A DNA stretch of 64,000 nt, taken from positions 1-64,000 of the forward strand of contig NC_009068.1 in the NCBI RefSeq assembly GCF_000209165.1, read 5' to 3'. The first letter of the stretch is position 1, and each line of letters opens with the position of its first letter. This document shows, piece by piece, positions 46,276 through 55,662 of this stretch. Both the position numbers and the translations under genes were made by a program. The DNA comes from Scheffersomyces stipitis CBS 6054 (taxonomy: Eukaryota; Ascomycota; Pichiomycetes; Serinales; Debaryomycetaceae). The notes below the pieces were generated by a model, which searched no databases, was not told where the DNA came from, and saw only the letters and a list, made by a program, of their open reading frames with translations.

Positions 46276-47814
46276 ATGAGTTGGAAAAGCAAGATAACTA
46301 TACCTTATAATGCATCTAATGATAATGAAAGCCAGCAAATAGCTAGAGCATCAGAAACCATTGCGAACGAAATTTACGAAATAATCCTTTCTCAAGAATT
46401 GAAACTCGACTTCATCATTGAAGAATGCAAAATAGATTCTCAGGCATACCTTTTATTGGAGGTATTCATAAGAAAGACTCACCTCGATACAAGACAAATA
46501 TACCAGGTCTATAGATTAGCAGCTGGCCAGTTGGAAATCAGAAATGATACTTGGGATTGGTCTGTATTAGGATCGCAAGTTTCCAGAAAGACCGTCTACT
46601 CATTACGACTCCTACGCGAACTCTTGATATCACAAGAACATGGAAAATTGGATATAATGCGTTTACTAGCATGCTATACGAATCCTAATCTACCATGGAC
46701 AAGTGAAATTACTGAAAAAATAGTCGGACTGGTTGATGTCGAAGATATGATGGAAGAGTTAATAGAAACGGAGCTCAAACCAAACCTCTTGGTCCTTCCT
46801 AAAGTTGCGGGCAAAAAAGCATTGCAAGGAGGTCTCAATCCAAGATTGGGATATGGGGGAGCTAAGAGAGAAATTCTTGAGGAAGATGCCAGGCGCAACT
46901 GGAAGTCGGGCACTAAAGTGAAGGCACTATCTGTAGCATATTTCATTATAAAATTGGCTCCTTCAACGTTCTGGAGTGCTGGCAATTGGAGAGTCATATC
47001 TTCTTTCATATTGAATGTGGGCGATGATCACGATCCTCTATTCAAATATCAAAGCGTCAAACTCTTAGCATTAATGACAGAGAGGCTTGAACAATTAGAT
47101 CATATCGATGTTATTAGATCATCTGGGTTGATAGATGTATTGCTGGAATCTGTTCGCAAATGTCTTGTGTATTATCCTTCAACTACGACTGTTAATACTT
47201 CATTATTGTTATTAGACGCTTCATATCCTCTTCTATTCAAGTTGTTTGACATAAGTGGAACAGATTGGACAGAGATTATGGACGTGATTAGCAGCAACAT
47301 TATGGGTGCAATTTCCCATCTAATCGGTACCGTAGAAGCCAGTTCAGGATTTCCAGTAGTCTGCTTTCTTCTTGACCAGCTATCAGAAATAGTAGCGACG
47401 TCTATTAAAACCAAAATCCTCATTTCGATATCTAGGTTGTTTTTCATGTTGAACCTGATAATCACGAATATCACTGTTTTGGATAATTTCCATGAAGGTC
47501 AAAGCGTTTTGGAGAAGGCCCTCTATTGTCAAAGCACCGTTCTACATCAGTTCTTGCCGATCACTGACGATCAAGAGATCGAGGAGTTGTTGGGTTCTTA
47601 TAAGCACGATCTAGTTGGTGCGTGGTTGGTACTTGCGAAAAGGTTAGCAAATTATGAATATGATAATGTCAAATTGCAGAAGCAGATGTCGGACAATTTC
47701 AGTCTTCTAGAACAGCTACAGAAGGGGAACAAATCAGCGGATTATGCTGACTTTCTTGATTCCATGAAAAAACAAGTCCCCGAAATGAGTTACTTTGTAA
47801 ATATCCGTACTTGA
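46276..47814 (+). CDS. TTI2: Probable Tti2-like component of the Tel2-Tti1-Tti2 (TTT) complex
   Basis: A 512-aa, all-helical, mostly soluble protein without a signal peptide. A central part (about residues 230-330) has STFWSAGNWRVISSFILNVGDDHDPLFKYQSVKLL, then a GLIDVLLESVRKCLVYYPSTT stretch and LLLDASYPLLFKLF. From memory this follows the pattern of the Tti2 family (DD-P-K-G-LL, cl.ylPp.t, ay..L). The TTT complex helps fold and stabilise the PIKK kinases (Tel1, Mec1, Tor) with Hsp90. S. cerevisiae Tti2 is somewhat shorter (421 aa). The match is by pattern only. Other armadillo-type helical proteins such as Ldb17 were considered but lack their hallmark motif. Confidence 0.55.
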   Translation: MSWKSKITIPYNASNDNESQQIARASETIANEIYEIILSQELKLDFIIEECKIDSQAYLLLEVFIRKTHLDTRQIYQVYRLAAGQLEIRNDTWDWSVLGSQVSRKTVYSLRLLRELLISQEHGKLDIMRLLACYTNPNLPWTSEITEKIVGLVDVEDMMEELIETELKPNLLVLPKVAGKKALQGGLNPRLGYGGAKREILEEDARRNWKSGTKVKALSVAYFIIKLAPSTFWSAGNWRVISSFILNVGDDHDPLFKYQSVKLLALMTERLEQLDHIDVIRSSGLIDVLLESVRKCLVYYPSTTTVNTSLLLLDASYPLLFKLFDISGTDWTEIMDVISSNIMGAISHLIGTVEASSGFPVVCFLLDQLSEIVATSIKTKILISISRLFFMLNLIITNITVLDNFHEGQSVLEKALYCQSTVLHQFLPITDDQEIEELLGSYKHDLVGAWLVLAKRLANYEYDNVKLQKQMSDNFSLLEQLQKGNKSADYADFLDSMKKQVPEMSYFVNIRT

Positions 47815-47917
47815 AATATCAAATAGATTTATATTGGTAATAGTATGTACAAGTTCATTATGTTCTATTTGCATCTATGTAACAGAAAAGTGGACATTCA
47901 AACTTCCCTTTCTGCTT

Positions 47918-48190
47918 CTATTTCTGGGTACCTTGTAAAGCCTGAACAACCTTAATGTTTGTATCTAAGAATCTGTTCAAGCAGTTGGTTAAACACTGCT
48001 CTTCGTTGGTGTCCAAATTGCCACTTGTTATAGGCTTGTTGGCATTACATTTCTTAAAGCACATATCAGTGAAGTTGTGAATAGATAATTGAACCTTAGA
48101 CTTAGACTGTTCAGATTCGACAAATTGCATGATTTCCTTTCTGGAGGTGTCATCGAGATTCTGCAAGGCAGTTTGCGATACGGAGGCCAT
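47918..48190 (-). CDS. TIM8: Mitochondrial intermembrane-space chaperone Tim8
   Basis: A 90-aa small Tim protein with the twin CX3C motif (C44/C48 and C66/C70) that forms two disulfides through Mia40. The sequence LDDTSRKEI, KVQLSIHNFTDMCFKKC, EEQCLTNCLNRFLDTNI is typical of Tim8. It works with Tim13 as a hexamer, guiding hydrophobic precursors such as Tim23 across the intermembrane space. There is no presequence, as usual for this family. It faces away from the CENP-K-like gene, and 103 bp separate its 3' end from that of the Tti2-like gene. Confidence 0.95.
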   Translation of the reverse strand: MASVSQTALQNLDDTSRKEIMQFVESEQSKSKVQLSIHNFTDMCFKKCNANKPITSGNLDTNEEQCLTNCLNRFLDTNIKVVQALQGTQK

Positions 48191-48533
48191 GTTGGAGACT
48201 CGTAAGGGTCGTTACTTTTGGAAAGTAGGAGAATTGATGAAATCTCGTTCTCTAGAATTTGAATTTTTCAGTATCACTCATATTTAGAATGGTACGGCAT
48301 GGATTGCACATTGACACTCTTATTGTAAACTGAACTCTTCCAGCTAAGATATGGATCAGAATCATTTTCATTAGGAGATCGTTGCTTGTATACCTACAGT
48401 GTATGATAAGTTCTATATTTATGTATTCAGTTCTTAAAGGATTGAGTTGTAAGGTTGCAAAGTGTGACATTTCATTTAGATTTAACTGAACCAAAAAAAA
48501 AATAACAGAACGACAGAAGACACAACAATAATC
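48191..48533. promoter_or_regulatory. Divergent promoter region between TIM8 and the CENP-K-like gene
   Basis: 343 bp between two start codons, AT-rich, with an A-rich stretch just upstream of the plus-strand ATG. No specific site recognised. Confidence 0.45.
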
Positions 48534-49400
48534 ATGTCGAAGTTAGACAGAGTAAACCAAATATATCTTGGTGAAATTTCCAATAAGAAGGAGGTTTCTA
48601 TTTCTTCCACGAGAGAAGCAGTCTATGAGAATCGGTTAAAGAAAGATATTGAAAGGACGAAAGAGTACATCAAACAGGCAAACAGGGCCATTGTGTCCTT
48701 CAGAGATGTAGAGGTATCAGCATCGCAAGACCATAGAAGGAGGATTATTGCTCTCTATGAAGCATACAAAAAGATACCGTATAATTCTAGTAAAGATGAA
48801 TCTATAGGTTTAGCGACAGCTTCTCAAAGCATAGAGCGATTGGTACAACAGCATGCACAGGCGACTGACGATCTAAACAGTCTGAACAGACAATCGGAGA
48901 TAGAAAAGATAAAGATGGCTATGAGTGATTACAGACGGCTCTCGGAAATTATTGATGATGTTGTTGAAGAGAAAATGAAACGATTGCAAGTGATAGAAGC
49001 TAGAATAGAAGAGATGAATGTAGATATTGAAAGTGAGAACGGGATCCTGAAATTCAACCAGAAATCAAAAGGCACCTTAACTACGATACAGCTGGATATA
49101 CAAGCTACAGAACGGTTGCTTGCTCTACATTTGAAGAGAATCATTACTAAGTTTTTGGCAGTACAGGATCTGGAATTCCTGAACCTACTGGATGCTACAA
49201 TTGTGAAAACGACTGTACAACAATGTCAGAATATGTTGATACGATTACTCAAATCGGATAGTAGCACATGGGTTCAGGTACACCCCAATAATTTCACAAG
49301 CGGTCTTATTAAGACTTTGGTCATGAATGACATAATACTTATAAGAGACGATTCAGAGTTTGACCTACAGTACTTGAAGCTACGCGACTACGGGAGGTAG
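48534..49400 (+). CDS. Probable CENP-K/Mcm22-like inner-kinetochore protein
   Basis: A 288-aa, strongly charged, coiled-coil-rich protein (heptad-like stretches about residues 30-60 and 100-180). The C-terminal ~40 residues, WVQVHPNNFTSGLIKTLVMNDIILIRDD...LKLRDYGR, follow the pattern of the CENP-K C-terminus, which from memory ends in a 'y.e....f...ve.Lll.nGi..r..ed...irLe.f' motif. CENP-K is part of the CENP-H/I/K (CCAN) complex linking centromeric chromatin to the outer kinetochore. S. cerevisiae Mcm22 is the very divergent counterpart. The call rests mainly on the C-terminal pattern and could be another coiled-coil kinetochore or spindle protein. Confidence 0.5.
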   Translation: MSKLDRVNQIYLGEISNKKEVSISSTREAVYENRLKKDIERTKEYIKQANRAIVSFRDVEVSASQDHRRRIIALYEAYKKIPYNSSKDESIGLATASQSIERLVQQHAQATDDLNSLNRQSEIEKIKMAMSDYRRLSEIIDDVVEEKMKRLQVIEARIEEMNVDIESENGILKFNQKSKGTLTTIQLDIQATERLLALHLKRIITKFLAVQDLEFLNLLDATIVKTTVQQCQNMLIRLLKSDSSTWVQVHPNNFTSGLIKTLVMNDIILIRDDSEFDLQYLKLRDYGR

Positions 49401-49799
49401 GTATTTGTTGAGTTGTAATGTAGAATTTGTAAAAGCCGGAATATTCGTGAAAGGTTTCATATCAGGCGTTGTTAAACTACACATCAACGCCGCAACTCTG
49501 TGAATCATATTCAAATCTTCACTTACATCAATCCATCTCGGAATTAGTACCAATACTACAGTGTAGATTCTATATGACTTTTAGAACAATCGATTTGCCC
49601 TAGAACTAAGGTTTTGAACTTCCGGAGCTATGCGGCGATATTCTCCACTTTTTGTGCGGTAGCTCCGGCACATACAAAATGTTAGCTAGTTTGAAATGAA
49701 AAAGCGATAAGAACTACCGTGGTGTTACAATCAGATTCTATTTTGCCAGTGGCGATCCAAGCGAGATTGGTCTTATTCTCTATTATTCGCCATAACATA
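49401..49799. other. Upstream region of the zinc-cluster regulator gene
   Basis: About 400 bp between two genes on the same strand. An open frame extends upstream of the regulator's ATG to a GTG at 49719, but I take the first ATG as the start. It contains a GC-rich imperfect inverted repeat near 49620-49675 (TCCGGAGCTA and TAGCTCCGG). No TATA box was recognised. Confidence 0.5.
49622..49671. repeat. Short inverted repeat upstream of the regulator gene
   Basis: CCGGAGCTA near 49622 and TAGCTCCGG near 49662 are inverted copies of each other, separated by about 30 bp, about 130-180 bp before the regulator's ATG. It might be a CGG-type regulator site or an RNA hairpin. Confidence 0.5.
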
Positions 49800-52376
49800 A
49801 TGTCGGTGGACGTCCCCAGGAAAAGAAACAGACAGGTGTTTGTATGTGATGGGTGTCGTGCTAAGAAGACAAAGTGCGATAAACTGAACCCTTGCTCCAG
49901 CTGTGTCAAGCTCGGGTTCGAATGTACTTATACCACGGCTGCAACAAGGAGGTCACGTCTAAAGCTGGCATCAAGTAGAGCATCTGTCTATCCTCGGAAC
50001 GAGCACAATGTAGCCGAAGTGATTCCGTCCTTAAACACAGAGATTGAGGTTCTCAAAAGCAAGGTGCGGATGTTGGAATCCTCCCAGTCACAAAAGGATT
50101 CAGGTTTGAGATCACCAACTTCAGACAAAAGCACCTCTTCACCTGACAATATCCAGGAAAGCATTTCCGAATGTTTGAACGATTTGGAAAACGAAACGAT
50201 CAAGTTCAATGGAGATTACAATGTTCCTGACGGGGAATCTGGCAAAGCACCCCTTATATTCCAACAACCGTTGCAATTTCAGATTCTTCTGAAAGCCGAC
50301 CCAGGTGCTCGTTTATTTTGGAAATTCAAGGCCATACCAGTATCAGGCAGAGCCAATCAAGCTTCGGTGATAACAGTGCAATCGACTTTGGAATACAACA
50401 AGAAAGAAACAGAGGAAATTGCCAGAAAAGTGTATGGAGAGGGTTTCATACCAGGTGTAGAGCAGTTGAGCCTCAAAACACACCGACAAGAAGTGTTGAA
50501 GGCAATCAGTGCGTATGGTCGTGATTGGGGTCTTGTATTTAACAGCTCTAACTCAACGGCATTAATGGATAAAATCATTGACATTATTCCAGATCGTGAT
50601 GTTTCCTTAGGATTAATGAATGTATTTTTCTCAAAACTTTATCCTGCTTTCCCGATAGTCGACGAGCAAGAATATGAGAACGACATGGAGAGAATCTTGG
50701 GATTATCGCGTACCTCTCCACAGTGTTTTGCTAAGCCAAAATTAGAAAAGAAAAGTGATATCGCAGCATTGATCACACATTTGTTAGTTATGAGATTGAC
50801 ATACTTATCGTTGATAGAAAATGACACACTGGAGAGAGAAAACGAAGAAATTTCAATTTTGAGGAAATCACCCATATCTGTTTGCACCTTCTCAGTCGTC
50901 CAGCAATGCATGAAAGAATTTGATTTTCTGACCAGGCAACCACTACCTGTTCTTCAAGCAGCGCTATTCGTTCGACTTTATAGAAAATATGCTCCTGAAG
51001 AAGGAGATGGTTCCAAAATGTGCTCTCAGATATTCAGCAGCACTTTGATTCAAATGGCTATTGCCCTTGGTTTAAACAGGGAGCCTGATTACTATCTTTG
51101 TCTGAGTTTGTCAGAGAAGGACAAACTTCTCAGAAGAAAGATATGGTATACAATAATGTCGTTGGATTTGTATGAAAGCATGATATATGCTTCATCTCCC
51201 ATAATTGGAACATTCAATCACGATGTCAAACTTCCGATGTTGAAAGGTGACAATTCTAACTTGTCGAACATCCTTCTCGAACAAAAGGTAGGAGAAATGT
51301 TTTACGAATCCCATCTTGTTTACCGCCTAGGGAAATCGTTGGCCAATATGGTTCTGAGCATCCATACTGCAACCAAATTGAGTGAAGTATTGGGAATTTT
51401 GAGTGAGTTGGAATTCAGCGTTGCCAAATTTTATGGTACCTTTTCCGATTATATAAATGATAGTGGGGGTAGAGGGGATATATTCAAAGTACTTAGGTTT
51501 GACAATTACTTGAAGATGCGTTCGTTCACGGTATACGTTTCGTACTGTTTGTTTTTACATTTCGAAAAGAAGGGAAACCAGAAACTAAAGCTTCATTACT
51601 TGCGGAAGCTGATGAGAGCTATATTTGTCGAAATGAAGGCTCTTACAATGTCTTTCGTACTTTCCTCTTCGAAGTATTTCTCCCTGGGATTCTCATTGAT
51701 GGTCACACCTACATTAGAGTTGTATTTTCATATGGTCGCTTTGGTTTGCCAGTCGCTGCGCATCAGAATCAACTGTACTACAAGAGAGCTAAAGAGGATA
51801 CCGAATTTCAAGGAAATGTATGAGAGTAACAACGAGTTCCGCGATTTGTATAATACCATCCGAGAGGCTGGTAGTTCTCTTCGTCAATACACCAATGACC
51901 GGATTCAGATTTTAAGACTGTTGAGCAAGAGGTATTTGTATTCGTGGAAAGCACTGAAGGCACATGCATTTGGGCTGAAATTGGTAGACAGCAATTTCAT
52001 CTACGAAGCAGACCCATTGGCGGCGCACGATGCCATTGCAGAATATGAATCAGCTGAGATCAAAGAGCTTGTAAGATACATTAGAGCTTGTATTTCTCCA
52101 AACGAACTGGAATCGGCTACCCATCCAGAAATCACAAAAGCGGAAGACATGCAGGTGGATAATATGTGGATCCAATTGAATAATTTTGTAGAGGATGACG
52201 ATTCACTTTCAGCAGAGTTCAGAGGCACATCCGGGGAACCAGATGAAGACTTTGTCTTGGGCAAGAGCAGTGGGTTTGATAGTGCCTTTGGAAAGTTTGA
52301 TTTCGATCTTTTCTCCCGACCCGACTTAATGGAAGATTTATGGACCCAGAATTTTTCTTGGTCTGATTTTTCTTAA
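49800..52376 (+). CDS. Zn(II)2Cys6 transcription factor
   Basis: An 858-aa regulator. The N-terminal zinc cluster follows CX2CX6CX5CX2CX6C exactly (C16, C19, C26, C32, C35, C42), preceded by basic residues (PRKRNRQ). A linker and coiled-coil-like dimerisation segment (EIEVLKSKVRMLESSQSQ) follow. The middle part holds the fungal-specific regulatory domain: FFSKLYPAFPIVDEQEYE, then MAIALGLNREP and RRKIWYTIMSLDLYES. The C-terminus is acidic and aromatic (LMEDLWTQNFSWSDFS), typical of an activation domain. The target and the exact orthologue are not known to me. The next gene downstream on the same strand is a Dal5-family transporter, which is a plausible but unproven target. Confidence 0.9.
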   Translation: MSVDVPRKRNRQVFVCDGCRAKKTKCDKLNPCSSCVKLGFECTYTTAATRRSRLKLASSRASVYPRNEHNVAEVIPSLNTEIEVLKSKVRMLESSQSQKDSGLRSPTSDKSTSSPDNIQESISECLNDLENETIKFNGDYNVPDGESGKAPLIFQQPLQFQILLKADPGARLFWKFKAIPVSGRANQASVITVQSTLEYNKKETEEIARKVYGEGFIPGVEQLSLKTHRQEVLKAISAYGRDWGLVFNSSNSTALMDKIIDIIPDRDVSLGLMNVFFSKLYPAFPIVDEQEYENDMERILGLSRTSPQCFAKPKLEKKSDIAALITHLLVMRLTYLSLIENDTLERENEEISILRKSPISVCTFSVVQQCMKEFDFLTRQPLPVLQAALFVRLYRKYAPEEGDGSKMCSQIFSSTLIQMAIALGLNREPDYYLCLSLSEKDKLLRRKIWYTIMSLDLYESMIYASSPIIGTFNHDVKLPMLKGDNSNLSNILLEQKVGEMFYESHLVYRLGKSLANMVLSIHTATKLSEVLGILSELEFSVAKFYGTFSDYINDSGGRGDIFKVLRFDNYLKMRSFTVYVSYCLFLHFEKKGNQKLKLHYLRKLMRAIFVEMKALTMSFVLSSSKYFSLGFSLMVTPTLELYFHMVALVCQSLRIRINCTTRELKRIPNFKEMYESNNEFRDLYNTIREAGSSLRQYTNDRIQILRLLSKRYLYSWKALKAHAFGLKLVDSNFIYEADPLAAHDAIAEYESAEIKELVRYIRACISPNELESATHPEITKAEDMQVDNMWIQLNNFVEDDDSLSAEFRGTSGEPDEDFVLGKSSGFDSAFGKFDFDLFSRPDLMEDLWTQNFSWSDFS

Positions 52377-53331
52377 CAATTATGGGATGACATGAATCAA
52401 GAGCTTGGCAGCGGTAGGCTAAAATTAAAATGGGGATTTACACTTGGCGTATATAATTAGTTACCAACAATGATTAAATTAAATACACGGTTATGGTAGG
52501 AAACATTATTTTTACTCTTCCTTGCAGAATCATGAAGTCAACTTGCAGCGAACAATTCGCAGCCATAGTTGCAAAAGTGTGGATATTAAATGTATATTTG
52601 ATAGTAATTTTTGAAATCGAAATTGTCAATCACTTGAGTTGCTTAGGTTGCTTACCATTCCTTAGAATAATGTAGAGCCATTTGTGCAGCAACTTTCACA
52701 AAAAGTGTGGTTCGCAGCCACATTGCGAACGATTGCGAAACCTTGCATCTTCTCCTTATCATTATACAAAATCGAAATTTTGCGACTAAGCATTTTGGTT
52801 ACTCAAAGCTTGCGCCGAGGTTTCTGACTCGGATGGCACCGCAGCTGCCCTGATAGGACTATAGGAAAAAGATAGCCAATGCATCAACTGCTACAGCAAA
52901 TCCTCCAAGTTTGGGGGATTAGTAAGGCAAACTTCTTTCTACAATTATAGATATCGTAGCACACTCCATTTTTTTGAGGATTTGTTCCGCTCCAAGTCAA
53001 CCGAAAAAAATTGGACCTCTTCACCCGAACCGAAATTAACACCAAGAAACAATTAGCAATTAATGCTCTAATGACATGTTCAAGTAACCGAAAGACACAT
53101 CGTCAAGTTGGGCGGCTTCTTGGAATACGTCGGCCGCACTGGTGTCGGGGCTTTCGGCTTCTGGCAGTAGAATCCGACTCATGTGGGTGAATTTTGTGTC
53201 GCCTGTACAATCGGGTCGGGCCTGTTTGATGATTATGGCTGCGAATGATGCAATCCGCTATGATTAGGAGATTAGGATTTTTTCCTTGGGCGCAACAGTT
53301 TTTGCAATATATCCAATTCGAAACCTGGAGA
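52377..53331. other. Upstream region of the Dal5-family permease
   Basis: About 1 kb containing scattered CGG/CCG triplets (e.g. GTCGGCCGCA near 53130 and GGGTCGGGCC near 53212), the kind of core bound by zinc-cluster regulators. No supported gene. The 94-aa minus ORF at 53103-53387 has no recognisable domain. Confidence 0.5.
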
Positions 53332-53340
53332 TATAAATAA
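53332..53340 (+). promoter_or_regulatory. TATA box of the Dal5-family permease
   Basis: TATAAATAA lies about 155 bp upstream of the ATG at 53495. Confidence 0.5.
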
Positions 53341-53494
53341 CATGAAATATCATGTCCTAGTGTAGACTTAAGGGATGTTTTATCCATTGGGAACAGAGAG
53401 TATCTTTTGCATCATTACTTGATTTGAATCGCATAATTCAACTAGTGCTTAATAATTCATAGCACCTTATAACTATTCACATTAATAGATTGAA

Positions 53495-55162
53495 ATGGGT
53501 CTTGCGTGGAACTCTAGAGCAAAATCAGTGGGTCTGTCTGACCAATCTTCTGAGAACTCCAAGCTTGAAAAAGTACATGTTGTTAACACAGAGCTAGACG
53601 AATTGGAATCTTCGTCTTCTGAGAAGGTATCTCATATTTTCCAGGATCCAGTGGTTGCTGAACACTATAGACAGCTTTATGAACAAACAGGTTACGAATG
53701 TCGTCACCATTTCGACCCAGATTTCACCTGGACCGAAGCCGAAGAAAAGAAAGTAGTTAGAAAAAACGACTGGTACGTCACCTTCTGGGCTTTTGTTATG
53801 TTCACCGCCTTAGATTTTGATAGAAACAACATTCAGCAGGCATTATCTGACGATATGCTTACAGATCTTGGTTTGACCACCAATCAGTTGAATCTCGGTA
53901 ACACTATTAACTTGGTTTGTTTTTTGAGTGCTGAATTGCCATCGCAGTTGATCTCGAAGAAGATTGGAGCTGACGTCTGGATTCCTATGCAAATGATCTT
54001 GTGGTCTGTTGTGTCAATGTCCCAATTTGCTATCAAAGATGTTCATGGATTCTATGCTACCAGAGCTCTTTTAGGTGCTTTGCAGGGTGGTTTCATTTGT
54101 GATGTCTGTCTCTGGATGAGTTACTTTTTCACTTCTAAAGAATTACCTTTCCGTTTATCTCTCTTCTACATTGCCAACCCCATGACTGCCGTGTGGTCAA
54201 GTTTGCTTGCTTTTGCTGTCTTGAAGGTCAAGACTAAGTCTAATCCTGAAGGCTGGAAGTGGTTATTTTTGATTGAAGGTACTTTCACCTTAGTCGCTGG
54301 TATTGCTGCCTTTTTCAAGATGCCTGCCTCACCTGTTCAGACTAAGACATGGTATAGAAAGAAGGGTTGGTACACCGACAGAGAAGAAAAGATTGTTGTC
54401 AACAGAGTCTTAAGAGACGATCCAGAAAAGGGAAGTATGCATAATCGTGAGCCTGTTGGGCCCAAGGAATTGATAGGTGCTGTTTTCGACTACAACCTTC
54501 TTCCAATCTACATTATCCGTATTCTTGGTGATATCGGCACTGCACCAATCGCCACTTATCTTCAATTGGTTCTTAGAGGTATGGGATTCTCCACATTCAA
54601 GACAAATGCTTTGACCATCCCATACAATGTTCTTTCCGTCATAACTATGTTGCTCACAGGGTTCTTCTCCGAAAAGTTGAACACCAGGGCACTTATGATT
54701 GCTACCACGCCTTTGTGGATTATCATCTGCCTTTTCCCATTGAGATATTGGCCAGGAGCACAAAAAGATATCTGGGGATCTTTTGCCCTTTTGACTGTTC
54801 TTCTTGGCCATGCTCCAATTTGGCCCCTTACTATTTCATGGTGTTCGGCCAATTCTAACGGTGTCAGAAGTAGAGCTGTTTCTGCTGCCGTGGTTAACAT
54901 TTTTTCGCAGTCAGCTTCAATCATAGCTGCTAACATCTACAGAAAAGATGATGCCCCACTTTACCACCGTGGTAACGTCGATCTTATAGGTATTGCATTT
55001 GGTGCTCTCTTCGCATGTGTGTTTGCCAAGTACTACTACATTTGGGTTAACAAGAAGAGAGATGAAAAATGGAATGCCATGTCCATTGATGAGCAAGAAG
55101 AATACATCAGAAACCCTCGTCATGATGGTAACAAGAGGTTGGACTTCAGGTTTGTCTACTGA
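53495..55162 (+). CDS. MFS anion:H+ symporter, Dal5 (ACS) family
   Basis: A 555-aa protein. A long hydrophilic N-terminal tail of about 100 residues precedes about 12 membrane segments, first FWAFVMFTALDFDRNNIQQALS with the family's D-R-N-N-I motif. Other family features are a GALQGGFICDVCLWMSYFF segment, FLIEGTFTLVAG, and a central loop with the PVQTKTWYRKKGWYTDREEKIVVNRVLRDDP pattern found in Dal5, Tna1, Fen2, Vht1, Seo1 and Soa1. These take up small organic acids or vitamins such as allantoate, nicotinate, pantothenate or sulfonates. The substrate cannot be told here; the Seo1/Soa1-type subgroup seems plausible. Confidence 0.85.
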   Translation: MGLAWNSRAKSVGLSDQSSENSKLEKVHVVNTELDELESSSSEKVSHIFQDPVVAEHYRQLYEQTGYECRHHFDPDFTWTEAEEKKVVRKNDWYVTFWAFVMFTALDFDRNNIQQALSDDMLTDLGLTTNQLNLGNTINLVCFLSAELPSQLISKKIGADVWIPMQMILWSVVSMSQFAIKDVHGFYATRALLGALQGGFICDVCLWMSYFFTSKELPFRLSLFYIANPMTAVWSSLLAFAVLKVKTKSNPEGWKWLFLIEGTFTLVAGIAAFFKMPASPVQTKTWYRKKGWYTDREEKIVVNRVLRDDPEKGSMHNREPVGPKELIGAVFDYNLLPIYIIRILGDIGTAPIATYLQLVLRGMGFSTFKTNALTIPYNVLSVITMLLTGFFSEKLNTRALMIATTPLWIIICLFPLRYWPGAQKDIWGSFALLTVLLGHAPIWPLTISWCSANSNGVRSRAVSAAVVNIFSQSASIIAANIYRKDDAPLYHRGNVDLIGIAFGALFACVFAKYYYIWVNKKRDEKWNAMSIDEQEEYIRNPRHDGNKRLDFRFVY

Positions 55163-55662
55163 TCACTGCATGTTCTTCAGTTCTTTGTATTGTTGTTTGG
55201 CGTAATTTAAATTTTGTAAACTAGTAAATTGTGATGAATAAATTAAAATGTAGTTGCATTCCCATTTAATGAGCCCGTGATTGATTATCAATGTTCTAGC
55301 ATGTTTACGGCAAGAACTGACTATATGCCCATCGGTAAACTAAATTAGAATTGGATCATACCATTAATAAGCTGATATAATCTCCCTATAAGACGGTCAA
55401 ACCAACAAAAATGTTGGCAAGTCCTCATTTTTGTAAATAATTTCAAATTTCTACATTTTTCGCAGCCAAAGGGAATTAAGAAAACGAAACAGTAAAGTAA
55501 CAGCAAACGTAACCCCATTGTGCAAAATCTCAGAATAGCCGGGAGAAGTCCATGTGTTGTTTGCTATTACAATTTTAATTTACTTAATTGATGAGTACAC
55601 TATGCAAAATTAGGTTGTCTAAACTATCTCTGATGAAAACGTATAATGCTAACTATGATGCC
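55163..55662. other. Convergent intergenic region
   Basis: About 500 bp of AT-rich DNA between the Dal5-family gene and MCH1, facing 3' ends. Nothing else recognised. Confidence 0.6.

Noticed and set aside
46276..47814. V-ATPase subunit H (Vma13) or Ldb17 identity
   Set aside because: The sequence does not follow Vma13, and the leucine-rich hallmark of Ldb17/SPIN90 is missing. Tti2 fits the central pattern better.
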